DNA of 64,000 nt from Zerene cesonia. Lineage: Eukaryota > Arthropoda > Insecta > Lepidoptera > Pieridae. The stretch covers positions 3,224,001 to 3,288,000 of the forward strand of contig NC_052120.1 of NCBI RefSeq assembly GCF_012273895.1. The letters are read 5' to 3'. The notes below the pieces were generated by a model, which worked only from the letters and a program-made list of their open reading frames with translations, made no database searches and was not told the origin of the DNA. Positions 40,663 to 52,700 of this stretch are shown here, one piece after another (the first letter of the stretch is position 1; each line of letters starts with the position of its first letter). The position numbers and the translations under genes are program-made.

Positions 40663-43146
40663 CTATGTATACCCAGTGTACAATAATAATAATAACAAAT
40701 TATTTATTGTACATAATAAATAACAGAGAATATTGGTAGATGGTGATAACAATCTGTTATATTGGAATTGCTGAAAGAATGCCATTTTTAATTAGAAGAC
40801 ATAGATATAATAAGTATAATTACTTCAAATAAATAAAACTTATCAAATTTAGAGTAGGTACATATTTGTACTTAATGTCTTCAGACTATCTTAAATTATT
40901 TTATGTATAAACGCAAAAAATAAGAACACTACAAAATCAATCTATGCTCTAATCAGTTTTCCTCTAGGCGATATTCCTAACAATGTTGAATATCGATTGC
41001 CAGATGTAATATATTGCTTATTAGACCCTTCATTAAGTGCGTGCCAGTCATTCAGCTCATATTCTTACACAATTTATGCCATCAAATATAATTTGTCTTG
41101 TAGGAAGAATGATCGCTCCGTACAGTAGCGTAGCTGTGAATAAAACATCGCATCGTTTTACAGTGAGATTGCACAAATATGTTGTGCTTAATATACAAAT
41201 GTATGTTTAAAAGCCGAGTACACATATGACAAAAGGTTAAACATACGATGTTTATCGTGCACAATACACTTTGTGGAGGACTCTTACATTTTTGCAATGT
41301 TAAAAGAACTGAGATGGAGTGCTTGTTATGAAAACATCGTGGTCACAAACGATACAACAAATAGAAGTGTAGAATTGAATAATTCACGTCAATATTTCAG
41401 AACCAAATTGGTATTCCTTATCCGAAAGCGCTTCAAATGAAGCCTAGTAAATTTTTTGGTTGCTGTATATATATTTTTTAATTTTTTGTTTTAAATATGC
41501 CGCTTGCCCCGGCTTCCACTCTGTTTGACGCGGGATACAAAAAAGAAATCTTTGTCGCCCCTGAATAACGTTTAGCTTTCTATTTTTAAAATAATTCTAA
41601 TGTTCGAACCAGTAATTTCGAAGATTATCCCCTACAAACATACAAATTACACCTCTATAAAATACTAGTTTTCTGCTCATGGCTTCATCTGTATAGTCAA
41701 AGAGATAGATATGAGTTCATGTTTCACGGCGATAAAAAGCAGCTCTTTCAGCACTTTCTAGCCTCCTAACTATCTCCAGACTAAAATCATTTCATAAGAT
41801 CGCTCTATTTCGTCTTGAAAGAAATACATGTAAACAAACAAATACATGTTCGCATTTATGCGGATGTATTTAGCAAGGATAGCCGTATTGTCTAGATCAG
41901 CTTTGCCGATTAATTATATTCTAATAAATCTTATAAAGAGTAGTATTATTTTTAATTCGCTTAAACTAAAGAGAAAATGCAAACAAAGGCAAACAAGTAC
42001 AGTTATATGTACTTAAAGATATAGCTACGACCCTTTGGAGGATACATAGAAACTGATTGCTTAAAAGATCAAAGTTAAAAGATAGATCGTATAAAATAAA
42101 TGGAAATGTAATGAATATAATTTCTAAGAATCTAACTAATTTCCAGAACTGCAAAACAAATTTATTCATTGCTATTCCTAACGTGAAGACAACGTATAAA
42201 CGAGAAAGCAATATATATACGTAGATACTAGTTAGGTAATACTGTTTCCTAACTCAATAACAAGCAGTAAAAAACGTGAAAAATGCGAAAGTGTTCATAA
42301 AAACACTATCAGAATGCTGCAGCTTGTTTCCAGAACTAATTAACATTTCGAGTTCGGCTTTTAGGTCGGCCGACTACGTTTACCGTATCAATATCTGAGT
42401 GTTATAATAGTAGATGTATTCCAGAACGTAGGTGATAGTTAATATAGTGTTTGTCAGTATTGACCGTTCTCTTATTCAGAATCTTGAATGCATTATGTCC
42501 AGTTATGGGACGCATGACGACTAGAATATTAAGATGTTGAGATGACGTCTAGGCTGTACATGGTATCGGCAAGAGGTTATTATATAAATTTCCGACGGTT
42601 CGGAGTCCTCTAAATCTTATGTAATTTACAAATAATTTGCCTTGTTTTAATTAACCCAAATGGGAATCTCTCAATGAGTTTATGGTTTACATGTAGCTAA
42701 CTTGTTGTCATTTATAATATCCTTAATAATATTACGATTAATGAAAAGTATATAGAGAGAAAAATTTTATAATATATTCTTTGAAGATATTATCAAAGAT
42801 ATTCTATAATAGGTGTTAATTCAGTGGATATTTTCTACAGAGAAAGTAATAAATAAATCCACAAAATACTTACGGGTTTATAATACAACTACTTCTTTCT
42901 CTTCAAAGTAAACTTTGTCTACTTCTGTTATTATAAGGAATATAAGATTCTTTATCTGTGGTAACACTTACCCAGCTAATTGATTTGCGAAAAAAGTGTT
43001 TCATGCGAAACACCTTCTACTAAAATTTTACACACAACTGTTCCGGCGACTGCAGTTTCAAAATTGTCACGCCTGGATAAGCACAGCGCCAGCTTCTGCG
43101 GTTTAATTAACTTTTAACCAGTACGCAGATTCAAGTATTTATTTAC

Positions 43147-43205
43147 TCAGTCGGCACCCTGTTAAGTATCGGCGCGGCGCCCCATGCCCCGTCTATCCGC
43201 ATTTA
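43147..43205 (+). promoter_or_regulatory. GC-rich patch with an initiator-like TCAGTC
   Basis: A local GC-rich island in AT-rich DNA (TCAGTCGGCACC followed by GGCGCGGCGCC), about 0.5 kb upstream of the candidate start codon. TCAGT is the arthropod initiator consensus, so this could be the transcription start. The patch is mirrored at about 6854-6912. Speculative. Confidence 0.2.
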
Positions 43206-43436
43206 ATTGCACATAAAATACACAACCGCCTATTTACACTTCACGCTCATTTTTATTGAGCAACCAACGACACTTTTTACACGCGATATTTTACAATATT
43301 TACGCAAAAAATTAGAATATACGATAAACGTTGTTCGACAGAGTTTGCTCACACGTTGTGTGTAATGTCTTTAGCGGTAAAATTAGTTAACTTCCTTCGC
43401 AAGTATGATTCGAAACTTCCTCTAATTAACAACGAT

Positions 43437-43450
43437 TCCGCTTAAGCGGA
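43437..43450. promoter_or_regulatory. 14-base perfect palindrome upstream of beat exon 1
   Basis: TCCGCTTAAGCGGA lies about 215 bases upstream of the candidate ATG and is unchanged in the left arm at 6609-6622. It could be a dimeric factor site; no factor is recognised. Confidence 0.25.
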
Positions 43451-43645
43451 GATCAGGTAATGTTTGAAGACATTATGCTGAGTATGCTGAGGATATGTGA
43501 ATGAGTAGGAAACTATTCATATGGCAGGGCATGTACGATATAATTGGGTAAAGTTAACTAAACAATGTAAATATTTCTCAAGTCTTAACTCCACTTGTAT
43601 TTGCATATTTTGAAACTGTCGTTTAGAAAACGAGATTAGACCACA

Positions 43646-43653
43646 TGACGTCA
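43646..43653. promoter_or_regulatory. CRE-type palindrome TGACGTCA next to the beat start codon
   Basis: A full consensus cAMP-response element ends 10 bases before the candidate ATG of exon 1. It is conserved in the left arm at 6406-6413. Function is inferred only; an 8-mer can occur by chance. Confidence 0.3.
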
Positions 43654-43663
43654 CTCGAGTATT

Positions 43664-43712
43664 ATGTTGAGGAGATCGCCTTTCTTAATGATTTTAATAA
43701 TATTAATCAACG
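43664..43712 (+). CDS. beat: beat exon 1 candidate: signal peptide
   Basis: An ATG with A at -3 opens 16 codons, MLRRSPFLMILIILIN, plus one base before a GT donor (g|gtagat). Basic residues followed by an uninterrupted hydrophobic run are a textbook signal-peptide start. The phase-1 donor matches the acceptor at 52891, which needs a two-base completion, and the joined codon is GAA (Glu). The inferred first intron is 9179 bases. The donor is a modest match to consensus. An upstream out-of-frame ATG at 43645 opens a short frame ending at the TAG at 43714-43716 just inside the intron. The same exon is mirrored in the left arm. The assignment rests on phase, position and peptide character; no transcript evidence is visible. 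Confidence 0.6.
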
Positions 43713-46700
43713 GTAGATTAGTAGTAATCGCAAAACTCTTACGAGTAAGTGTTTATAGAATAAAAGGTCTCAATCAATTATATTATTGCTTTCTAATAAA
43801 AATTAATAGTACCTGTCAAATTAATAAAAAAGAAAATATGCATAGTTTTAAGAAAATTAATTGATGTCTATTTATTTCCACCTGCCTTCACGATATCCTT
43901 CCTACTAATATTATAAATGCGAAAGTTTGTAAGGATGTGTGTGTGTTTGTTGCTCTTTCATGCAAAAACTACTGAACCGATTACAATAAAAATGGTACAT
44001 AGACAGCTGGACAACTGAAATAACATATAGGAAACTTTTTATCCCGATATTACTACGGGATACGGACTTACGCGGGTGAAATCACGGGGCGCAGCTAATC
44101 TACACATATAATGAAAGAATAACCTAGGTCAGGTTATTGTTTCCTGCTTTATTTATTTTAAATTGGTGATTTTTAAATATGTAAATGAGATAGAAGCGAA
44201 TTATGATAATTTGGAATAAAAGAGCTAATAAAACTAGTAGCAATTAATAGTAAAACATTAACAGGCACACGTGATACACATAACACCTGCCTATATATTT
44301 CAAACGATAACAATATATCCTTTAGCAAAAATAGGGCCCTGAAGTGCGAGTCACAAATCTGAACTAAGTAGTTTCATTAAAGAATTTTATTGCAAACACA
44401 ATTAAGGTTGCTTTAAAAAGAACCCGTATGGAAAGTTTTGCTTTAAGTCAAGGAATGCCGAGTTGAGTTGAAGACTGAAGCACCCCTGTTATTCCGTGTC
44501 AGGGTTTCTATATTAGCCTGCTTATTATTCGAGTAGTTTAATTAAAATACTTAGAGGTTTCTGTATGCATTAACTTCAACGCTCATTGTAATAAAGTGCA
44601 TTCAATAAGCATCTTAAAAATGTTCTCGGAGCAGTTTTGTGCAATAAAAATTTAATGTATAAAATTAAGAGCATAATTTCCTGCCTCTAATATTGCGCGG
44701 GGATGCTGCAATTTTTTAATTATTTTATTAACGAGACGGAAAAAATGCATTCAAACTCGCTCATAGGTATTTGGTATTCATGACAGAATAAAGTAAAATT
44801 ACATATCTACACTACATATGTCTATATATACGTTCTTACTACACTTACAGCTTAAAGCTACTACTACTTACTACTTTGCCAGCTTTACTACTTAACTACT
44901 AGTTAGAATTGACAATTATTTTTATACTGAATAGTCCCATTCTTGAGAAAGGCTATGTATAGGCTATATAGAATCATGTACATAACGTCATATTTTATCA
45001 CGAGGCGAGATTCGAACCCGCGTCATTTCGAAAGCATGCTTTGCCACGGGTCGGTGTTTTGACGCGGGTTGGGTTCCCGCTACGCAATCTAAATATTTAT
45101 TCTGTTTAAAAATTTCTCAAAAACACATTTTTGTATAGTAGAATAAAATCTCTTACAAACATATCTATATCTTCTGTCGCTAGGGATAGTTCCCGATAAC
45201 AAACATTGAAGTAGGTACATATATAGGATTATAGGAAATACGCATTCCCGCTTAAATGGAACCAGTCTAGAAAATCAATTGGCCCTATCCTCTTATCATG
45301 GTTTTACCTCTAGGTAGTTTCGATATAGTTTATAACCCAGTGACCCGTGCTAGATCCAGGCTTATACGGCTAACTTCACTAAAGCTGTACTAAGTAAGTT
45401 TTCAATTTATCGCGTGCTACGCGGTTACAGGCAATGTCTTCGAGAATTTTCACTTGCAAGGCACACTTTTACTCCTTGAAGGGATTATAAAAGTTCCCGA
45501 CAAATCCTTTCAGAATTTGATAGGGGTTTAAAAATTAGATGGCGGAGAGGTGATGCTTCTAAATGGGAAGCCTCGTTGAGGGAATAATAATAGGTGTTTA
45601 GAATACTAGAGAAATATTTAGATTTTTATAAAGATTCTACTTAGCAAAAAGGTTTCCAGATTTTGTAATTGAGTTAAAGGTTACTTTAGGTACAAACAAT
45701 TCACTAATGTAAGTTGGTTCCTTTTTTACATTTTACGCAAATTAATAATCTGAAACACACAAGTCACAATTGGCGACAAAGAGCCAACGACCGGGCTCAT
45801 TGGCGTGCTATGAGAGAGGCCTATGTCCAGCAGTGGACATCAAAAGGTTAACAATGACGAATAATCTAAAAGAAAATAACTTTCCACTTTAAACAAGCTC
45901 CTAGCTTCAAATTCAAGAACTAAATAAGATAATTTTATAGAAAATACATTATTAATTAATTCCCTCTAATTTCAATGTACATGTTTAAAAATTTAGAGAA
46001 AAATGGAGCTCCATTAGCAAATCTCTAAAGTATATTTTACACCTACATACAAACCTTTTTATAATCCCATTACACTGTATTCCATATGAATAAGCTTCGA
46101 TTAATCTGTACTTAATTGAGGACTCATGTGCGAACCGTCCATACGTCGCTATAGACCACTTGTGATAAACATTAAACAGATGCCTCAAACGATTGCCTTT
46201 CGGCATATTCAATACGCTATTTATTTGTCCTTGATAATAATTTGTGATTCTTACAAAATGTGCGCTCCCAATACCCGATAAAATGTTATTTCAAGTGGAA
46301 TTAGTTTGGATAAAAGGGAAACAGTGTTTGTTCAATTTTGAGAAACTGAAGCGTATTTCATTTTCCATAACAAGTATTGGAGATCGATGACGAATCATTT
46401 TTTATGTGCCTCAAATGCGTCTAAATAATTAAAATAGTATTTTTTAACTGACGTTCCCAAAATTTAAAGAGGTTCAATCGGACTGTATATTTTAACACGC
46501 TTTTAAAAGCTTTTCTGTACGTTTGTATGTTGTATGTAAGTATATATAGTTTAAACTTACACATTAAATGGAATCTGTAAGTTTTAACTTTTTGTGACAA
46601 TATAATTATTTCATGACTGGCTTGTAAACCTAATGCAAGTGAGACAATTTAGTTAGTTGACTATATCATTAGAACGAGGTTTTTTCCATCTTTTTTTACA

Positions 46701-49700
46701 TTTTTTATGGTTTTGTTACTTAATAATTCCGTGGTTTTAAACATATTGGCGTGATTTTGTTGTTTGATAGAAAATTGTTGTCATTTGGTCACAATTTATA
46801 ATCTGGAGTGGTACCTTCCTCGAGTTCCATTGGTGACCTATAGAATATAATTATTTGCAAACGTTTCTTTAAAAAAAACTCCTCATGGAAATGTTATTAG
46901 CCTTAGGTAAGTAGATATTAAAAGCTAAAAATGAAGCAATTTTCTAACAAACCTTCTTTCTGACTATCAACGTTTCTTTTAATTTATGTTCAGAATGTGC
47001 TTATTTATAAAGCATAAAGCATATTCTTTGAAGTAAAGTTTTATCTTTGTTTTTGATATACCTAGTGAAGAATTTATATGGCACAAGATAAGAATTTTGC
47101 GCAAAATATTCAACAAATTGTAGTAGAGATAACAATAAGTTGTGTCAAATTCTATCTTTAACTAAGATGAATGGTGCTTGGTATATTCTATATCTGAAGT
47201 TGGCTGTATTCATCATACTTGGAGCCTAATTTAGGGCATCCTAATTTGCAGACGTACGTCGTACGTATGTTCTGTTCATATCTTAGCATTGTTACGTAAC
47301 AACGGGACCTAATCTTGAATACGGTAATGAAACAAATGCTTGGTTTTAATATAATCTTATATATAAAAATGTTAGTCTCTATACTCCTCCGAAACGGCTT
47401 GACCGATTCCTCTGAAATTTGGTAAGCATATTGGGTAGGTCTGAGAATCGGCTAACATCTATTTTTCACACCCCTAAATGATAAGAGTAAGGCAGAACAG
47501 CGTTTGCCGGGTGCAGTTAGTATTATATGTTAATAAAGTGATAAGCAAATATAAGTGTATTTCTCGTGTTTTGCGGAACTTAATGTATTTTTAACTGACT
47601 TTATCTTCCTGTGCTCGCAAAAGATATTGTTTCTGCAAATTAATTGCAATATTTTATTAATGCTCCACTACTACCGGTAGTAGTTGTATAACACTGGAGG
47701 ATCTGAACGAAGCACTGTTTACTTTCCAACGATTTATTCTTCCCGATTTGCACTGTACACTTTTACTAATACAACACTGCTTAGCTAACACTGTATTTTG
47801 TTGACTACTGTATGTACTGGTTACTGGATACTAACCCTTTGTACAAGATAGTTTATACATATATTGTTGAGAACTTTACTAGCGTGCTCTAGCTTCGCAT
47901 AGAAGAGAGCAGCGCCATCTGGCAGTGATTGAAGTTCTAACAGTAGTAGTTGTATAGTCTTCCTCAAAAAAAGATTTAAATCGAACCAGAAGTTCCTGAG
48001 ATTTTTTAAACATATTTACAATTTAGCTCGTGGGTGGAGTAGACTTTTTTCGTTTCGTTTTTAATGTATTATTTATGTGCGTGTAAAGTGAGTAAAGCTA
48101 TTTTATGATTCACTAAACAAGCAAATTCACGGCCGATCTAAAACATAATTTTGTTGACTCTAAATAGCTGCGTCGAACAACGCCTTGAAGCGTCAAGTTA
48201 CAGTAAATTTTGCAAGTTTTTAACGAAACGTGATCCCGAACAAATTGACTGATAGACGCTCGGTCACGAAAGTATAATAAAGGTTTGCGATTTATAAGTA
48301 TATTTCGTGAAATGGAAATAGGAAATAGGTGAGGGCGACGCGATAGCGGGCGGGCATTGAAACAATACATAATGTTTGTTGGGAGTCGTAACATCAATAC
48401 ACCTGATACCCATAGCTGTTCTTATTACGTATTCAGCGGGAAACTGGAAATAGTATTATTTTAAATATATAAAACCCACACGGCCGTATGAAATATGCGG
48501 ATTTTGTTACGTATTACATTGATAGTGTTGCTAGATAGCTAGATGCTTTTACTGACGCAATAAGTTATTAAAGTTTCTATAGAAATGTTTAGCCATTTTG
48601 TTTCTAGGAGCTTTCTTGTGTGAGTGGTGTTTTAATTTGATTAATTCAATTTTGAATTGTTTTTAATTCGGAAACTGATAGAACTGGATTAAACTACATA
48701 AGAAATTGAATTTAATGTAAGCTAAATAAGTTACATAAAGGTCAGAATGTTTTTCCTTACCTTTTTAAATCCTTTCCCTTATTCCTCTCGTCAATCTTCT
48801 TCGATTTCTTTATCCCATAGCTACTGTGCTACGCCTGACAATCCATTTGTAGTTAGACCCATTTTGCATTCATCTTATCACTAGCACTCTCTCTCTCTTC
48901 TCTTAGTTTTGTTTTAAAAGGTGGTTATTGGTCTATTAGCATAAAATTTTGTCAAAATCTACCTAGTCCTTTCTTACGTGATTGACGTACATACAAACAG
49001 ACAAGCAGAAAACTATTGCTTTTGGGTCTATAAAACATTAATATTTCATAGCAATTACTCTTTTTTTTAAATATTTGATGTACGCAAATTTTCTGGTTAC
49101 TGTTTCATTATAATATGTTAAATATCTAGGTGTAGATAGATAGCTGGAACGAACAGTTTGAAGAAAACATTTTAAATTCAATTCAAAATAATAGTTTCTT
49201 TCGCACAAAATAAAATCCTACGAATTCATTTATTATCTTACTCGTCTAATTATAACGATCACAATAATATTAATTTAAATCAGCATAATTTCACTTAGAA
49301 AGCACAGATAAGGAAAAATACTGATTTAATAAAGCCAACTATTCATGAAGTGACTATACAATGTCCCCTTGGTGACATGAGGTACTCCAGCGTGGAGGGC
49401 ATCTCTGTACTCTGTACCCAGTGCGTGCGCTATCTCCCTTTTCACACTTCAGACACCACAGGAGGCTGAACATTCAAAAGACCATCGTTTCATTATGACT
49501 GGAATATTTGCTATATGGGATTCTTTCTTCGTATACGTGATTTATGTTATGTATGTATGTGTAAATGCATGGCTTTGTTGAATATGGATCAAAAAAATCA
49601 TTTTATGGAGTTTATCTATAATCTAAATTTTAAATTCCTAGTGGTAGTTTTCTGTATCGTAGATCATCGTTAACACGAAAACTATGAAAATTGAATAAAA

Positions 49701-52700
49701 GCGTCGAAAACTAATGTACAATATTTTTATTTTAACTTACTAGGCACTGTTTTTGGCTTAATTCTTCCATAATATTCCGCGGAATAAAAAAGCTCTAACA
49801 AGATTTAGCAAAACCTTCGAGATGGCTGATAGAACAAATAATTTTGTATTCATATTTTGACACAGAACGTACGTGTAATTAATTCAATTACTTATAGCTC
49901 CACGACACGCAAAACTATAAGTACGTTGAGTTATTAAAAGAAAAATTGGATTTTAGCGGCAATAACAGTGCAAATTTCAATACTTCACCACAGTAGCCCA
50001 GACATTGTATTACCCTCTGATTATAACGTAGTGCTGAATTTTTGTAAAATTTATAACTCCCTACTGCGGAGTTTTGGCGTATTGCGTGAAATTTGTTTTA
50101 CTAATTAACAAGTTAGTCTGGCTATTACCAGTTGAAACACAGGGGTAAAATATATTCGTTTCACGATTCTAGTTTTGTCGTCAATAACAACAAGTAATAA
50201 TGATATATTTATCTTCTAATTAGTTTAATTTTAGTAAATATGAAAGTGCGTGCGTTACGCTTTTTGTATTTCATATTCATTGACTTTTAACATTCAAATA
50301 TTTCGCAGATTTTACCTCTATAGTTAATTAGGGTAAAAGTACCTATTATTTATTCATATTCTATCTGCTCACAAATACATTTCATGAGTCATTCAACTGT
50401 TTGTTTTCTAAGAGATGAGAGTTTAAATAATAATCATCTTATAACTTCTTATAATTATTTGTCACAAAAAAATACAAAAGGAAAGGCTTTTTAAAAATGA
50501 ATCCACAACAATCAGTTCACCAAAAACAAACAGAGACGAACTGAGAACATCCTTCTTTTTTTGAAATCGGTTGAATCGTTATATACAAAATACTTCGCAA
50601 AATAGATATTTACGTTTGACGCCGAAGCAAACAAATATTTATACACAAGTATACGAGTATCGCAACTACTTCGTTTGCATAGTATTTTCCTTGAGAAAAT
50701 GCAGTTTCCAGGATTGAATAAAAATGGAATCTAGAATTGTAATCCGGGTCTGTAGGGTCGCAGTAGAGCGAATGCAAGCACGAGATAGCAAAACACAAAT
50801 ACAATTTATTTTGATTACTTCAGTATTATTTCGCGGTTTGCGAACTAATTTAAAGAATGCTCGTCTTCTTTGTTACATACTTATTTCGTATGAATAGAGC
50901 ATTTGTTGAAAGGCGTAGTTTTAATAGAGAACCTGTTGTTTTAATTTACTTTCTTAAGTGGTATTTAATTTGCCGTGGACTTTCGTCTACCTGGATTTCT
51001 CAGCTATGCGTATTTTCATACATTTATCAAGGTTGGACATTTATCAAGGAGTGATTACGAAAAATTTCAAGAAATTATAACCAATGATTAGTGACATGAT
51101 TATTATTATAATACCTCATTTATTAGTAAATTAAATTGAATTCCGACCTTATCGGAGGCCCATATCCTTTTCCTTCCCCTTCCCAGTCCTTTCCTTTATT
51201 CCTCTCGCCAATACTTTCTTAATCCCTTCCCAATTTAAAGTCGGCAATCCATTTGTAGAGGCGTAAGTCTGTAATCGCCTTTACGCCTCTACAAATGTTC
51301 ATGGCGGTGGTAGCGCTTACCATCAGGCGTCCCACCAGCTCCATTGCGGACTGTGACATTAAAAAAAAAATTATTAATTACCATTTAACGATTGTACTGG
51401 CGCGCATGAAGCACTCAATTGAGATTAATTAATCAAACGCAAAAAATGCCTTACATAATTTTTTAAAAGTGCTGAAATCCTTACACTACGACATCGATAT
51501 TGACCAAAAAAATTAAACTAAGAAACAGCGAGGAGAAACTGGTTTTTGAAATATCGAAACCGCTTCAAACCTCTTTTTTGCGTCCTGGTTTAAAAATAAT
51601 ATTAGTCTATAAAATAATATAGTTTTTATAGTGTTGATATGAGTTTTTATGTAGGATTATTATCGATAGGCGCAGTATGTTCGCGGTGAAGACTTTATTC
51701 AGCAATTTACTTACATTTGCGCTCCCCGCGGCTTGTAAAGTAAAATTACCCGCCGATCTAGGGGCGTCAGCCTACGAGAATTGTAATAGATCACATTTAT
51801 GTAAAATTTTATAAAATATTTGCAGCATGGGCATTCCAATATTTGAGTTGTCCAGAATTTTAATACAAAAGAAGGCTTGAAATTAGAAGGCTTAACCCAG
51901 TAACCTTTAGATTATGAATACCTAAATAAATTGTAGATAAAATCCAAAGTGGCAAAAACCATTTATAATCTTTTGAAATTATATTATCTAGCTGGAGCAG
52001 ATAGGTTTTTCATTTAATTCATTTTCACAACCCTTACGAACACTTTGCTATAATACAGTATTATATCCTTTCGTACTTTCCCTTATTATTCTAAACTAAT
52101 TTCCCATTAGAAAAGAAAGATATTTATGAAAAGTTTGAGTGAGCAGCCCTATGCTCGGCGACGGAATAGTGCCTCTTTTACGGCCCACGAATGCCGTCAC
52201 ATGGGAAATTATTTGACGTGCCGTTTAATGGATTTTTGCCTTCGTAACTACCTACAGGCAAATAAAAATATGAATATACAAATTATTATGGAGGACATGT
52301 GAAATATTTTTTTGCTACGCCACGCAGTTGGCAAGTTAATATTAGTTTTCCGTCGTATATTTTTTTAATATTTCTCCTCCAGATATCTAAATATTTAAAA
52401 CACAAGTCAGCGTAGGTATTTCTATTTTAATATAATTTGAAATATATTTTTACACCTCGTACCAACTGGGAATAAAATTATACTTTTTATTTTATTTTAA
52501 AGCGAAAATATGTATATTAAATCTTTCAATGATATCGTGATTTGTTTATTGAAAATTTCATTTTCTTTAAACAGTGTAATAAAACCAAAACATGCACGAT
52601 ATTTGAAATTTATTATAAAAACAAGAACGCTTTTAACATATTGTTCATAAGTAGGTATTTTTTTCGGGAATCTAAGCCCGTACTATGCTACAATTATTTT

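Larger units (their letters stand above)
25526..50015. repeat. Right arm of the 24.5-kb inverted repeat
   Basis: This is the mirror copy of 1-24525. It continues without a break into the single-copy DNA carrying the beat Ig exons, so it is the arm attached to the complete gene. Positions 25526-43663 lie upstream of the probable first beat exon and 43713-50015 lie in its first intron. Besides the listed repeats, the 18 kb upstream of exon 1 shows only AT-rich DNA with short random frames. Confidence 0.97.

Noticed and set aside
47941..47960. let-7-like stretch (gtagtagttgtatagt), also on the other strand near 2055-2075
   Set aside because: It lacks the let-7 seed and one base of the core, there is no partner arm for a precursor hairpin, and it is the flank of the solo LTR.
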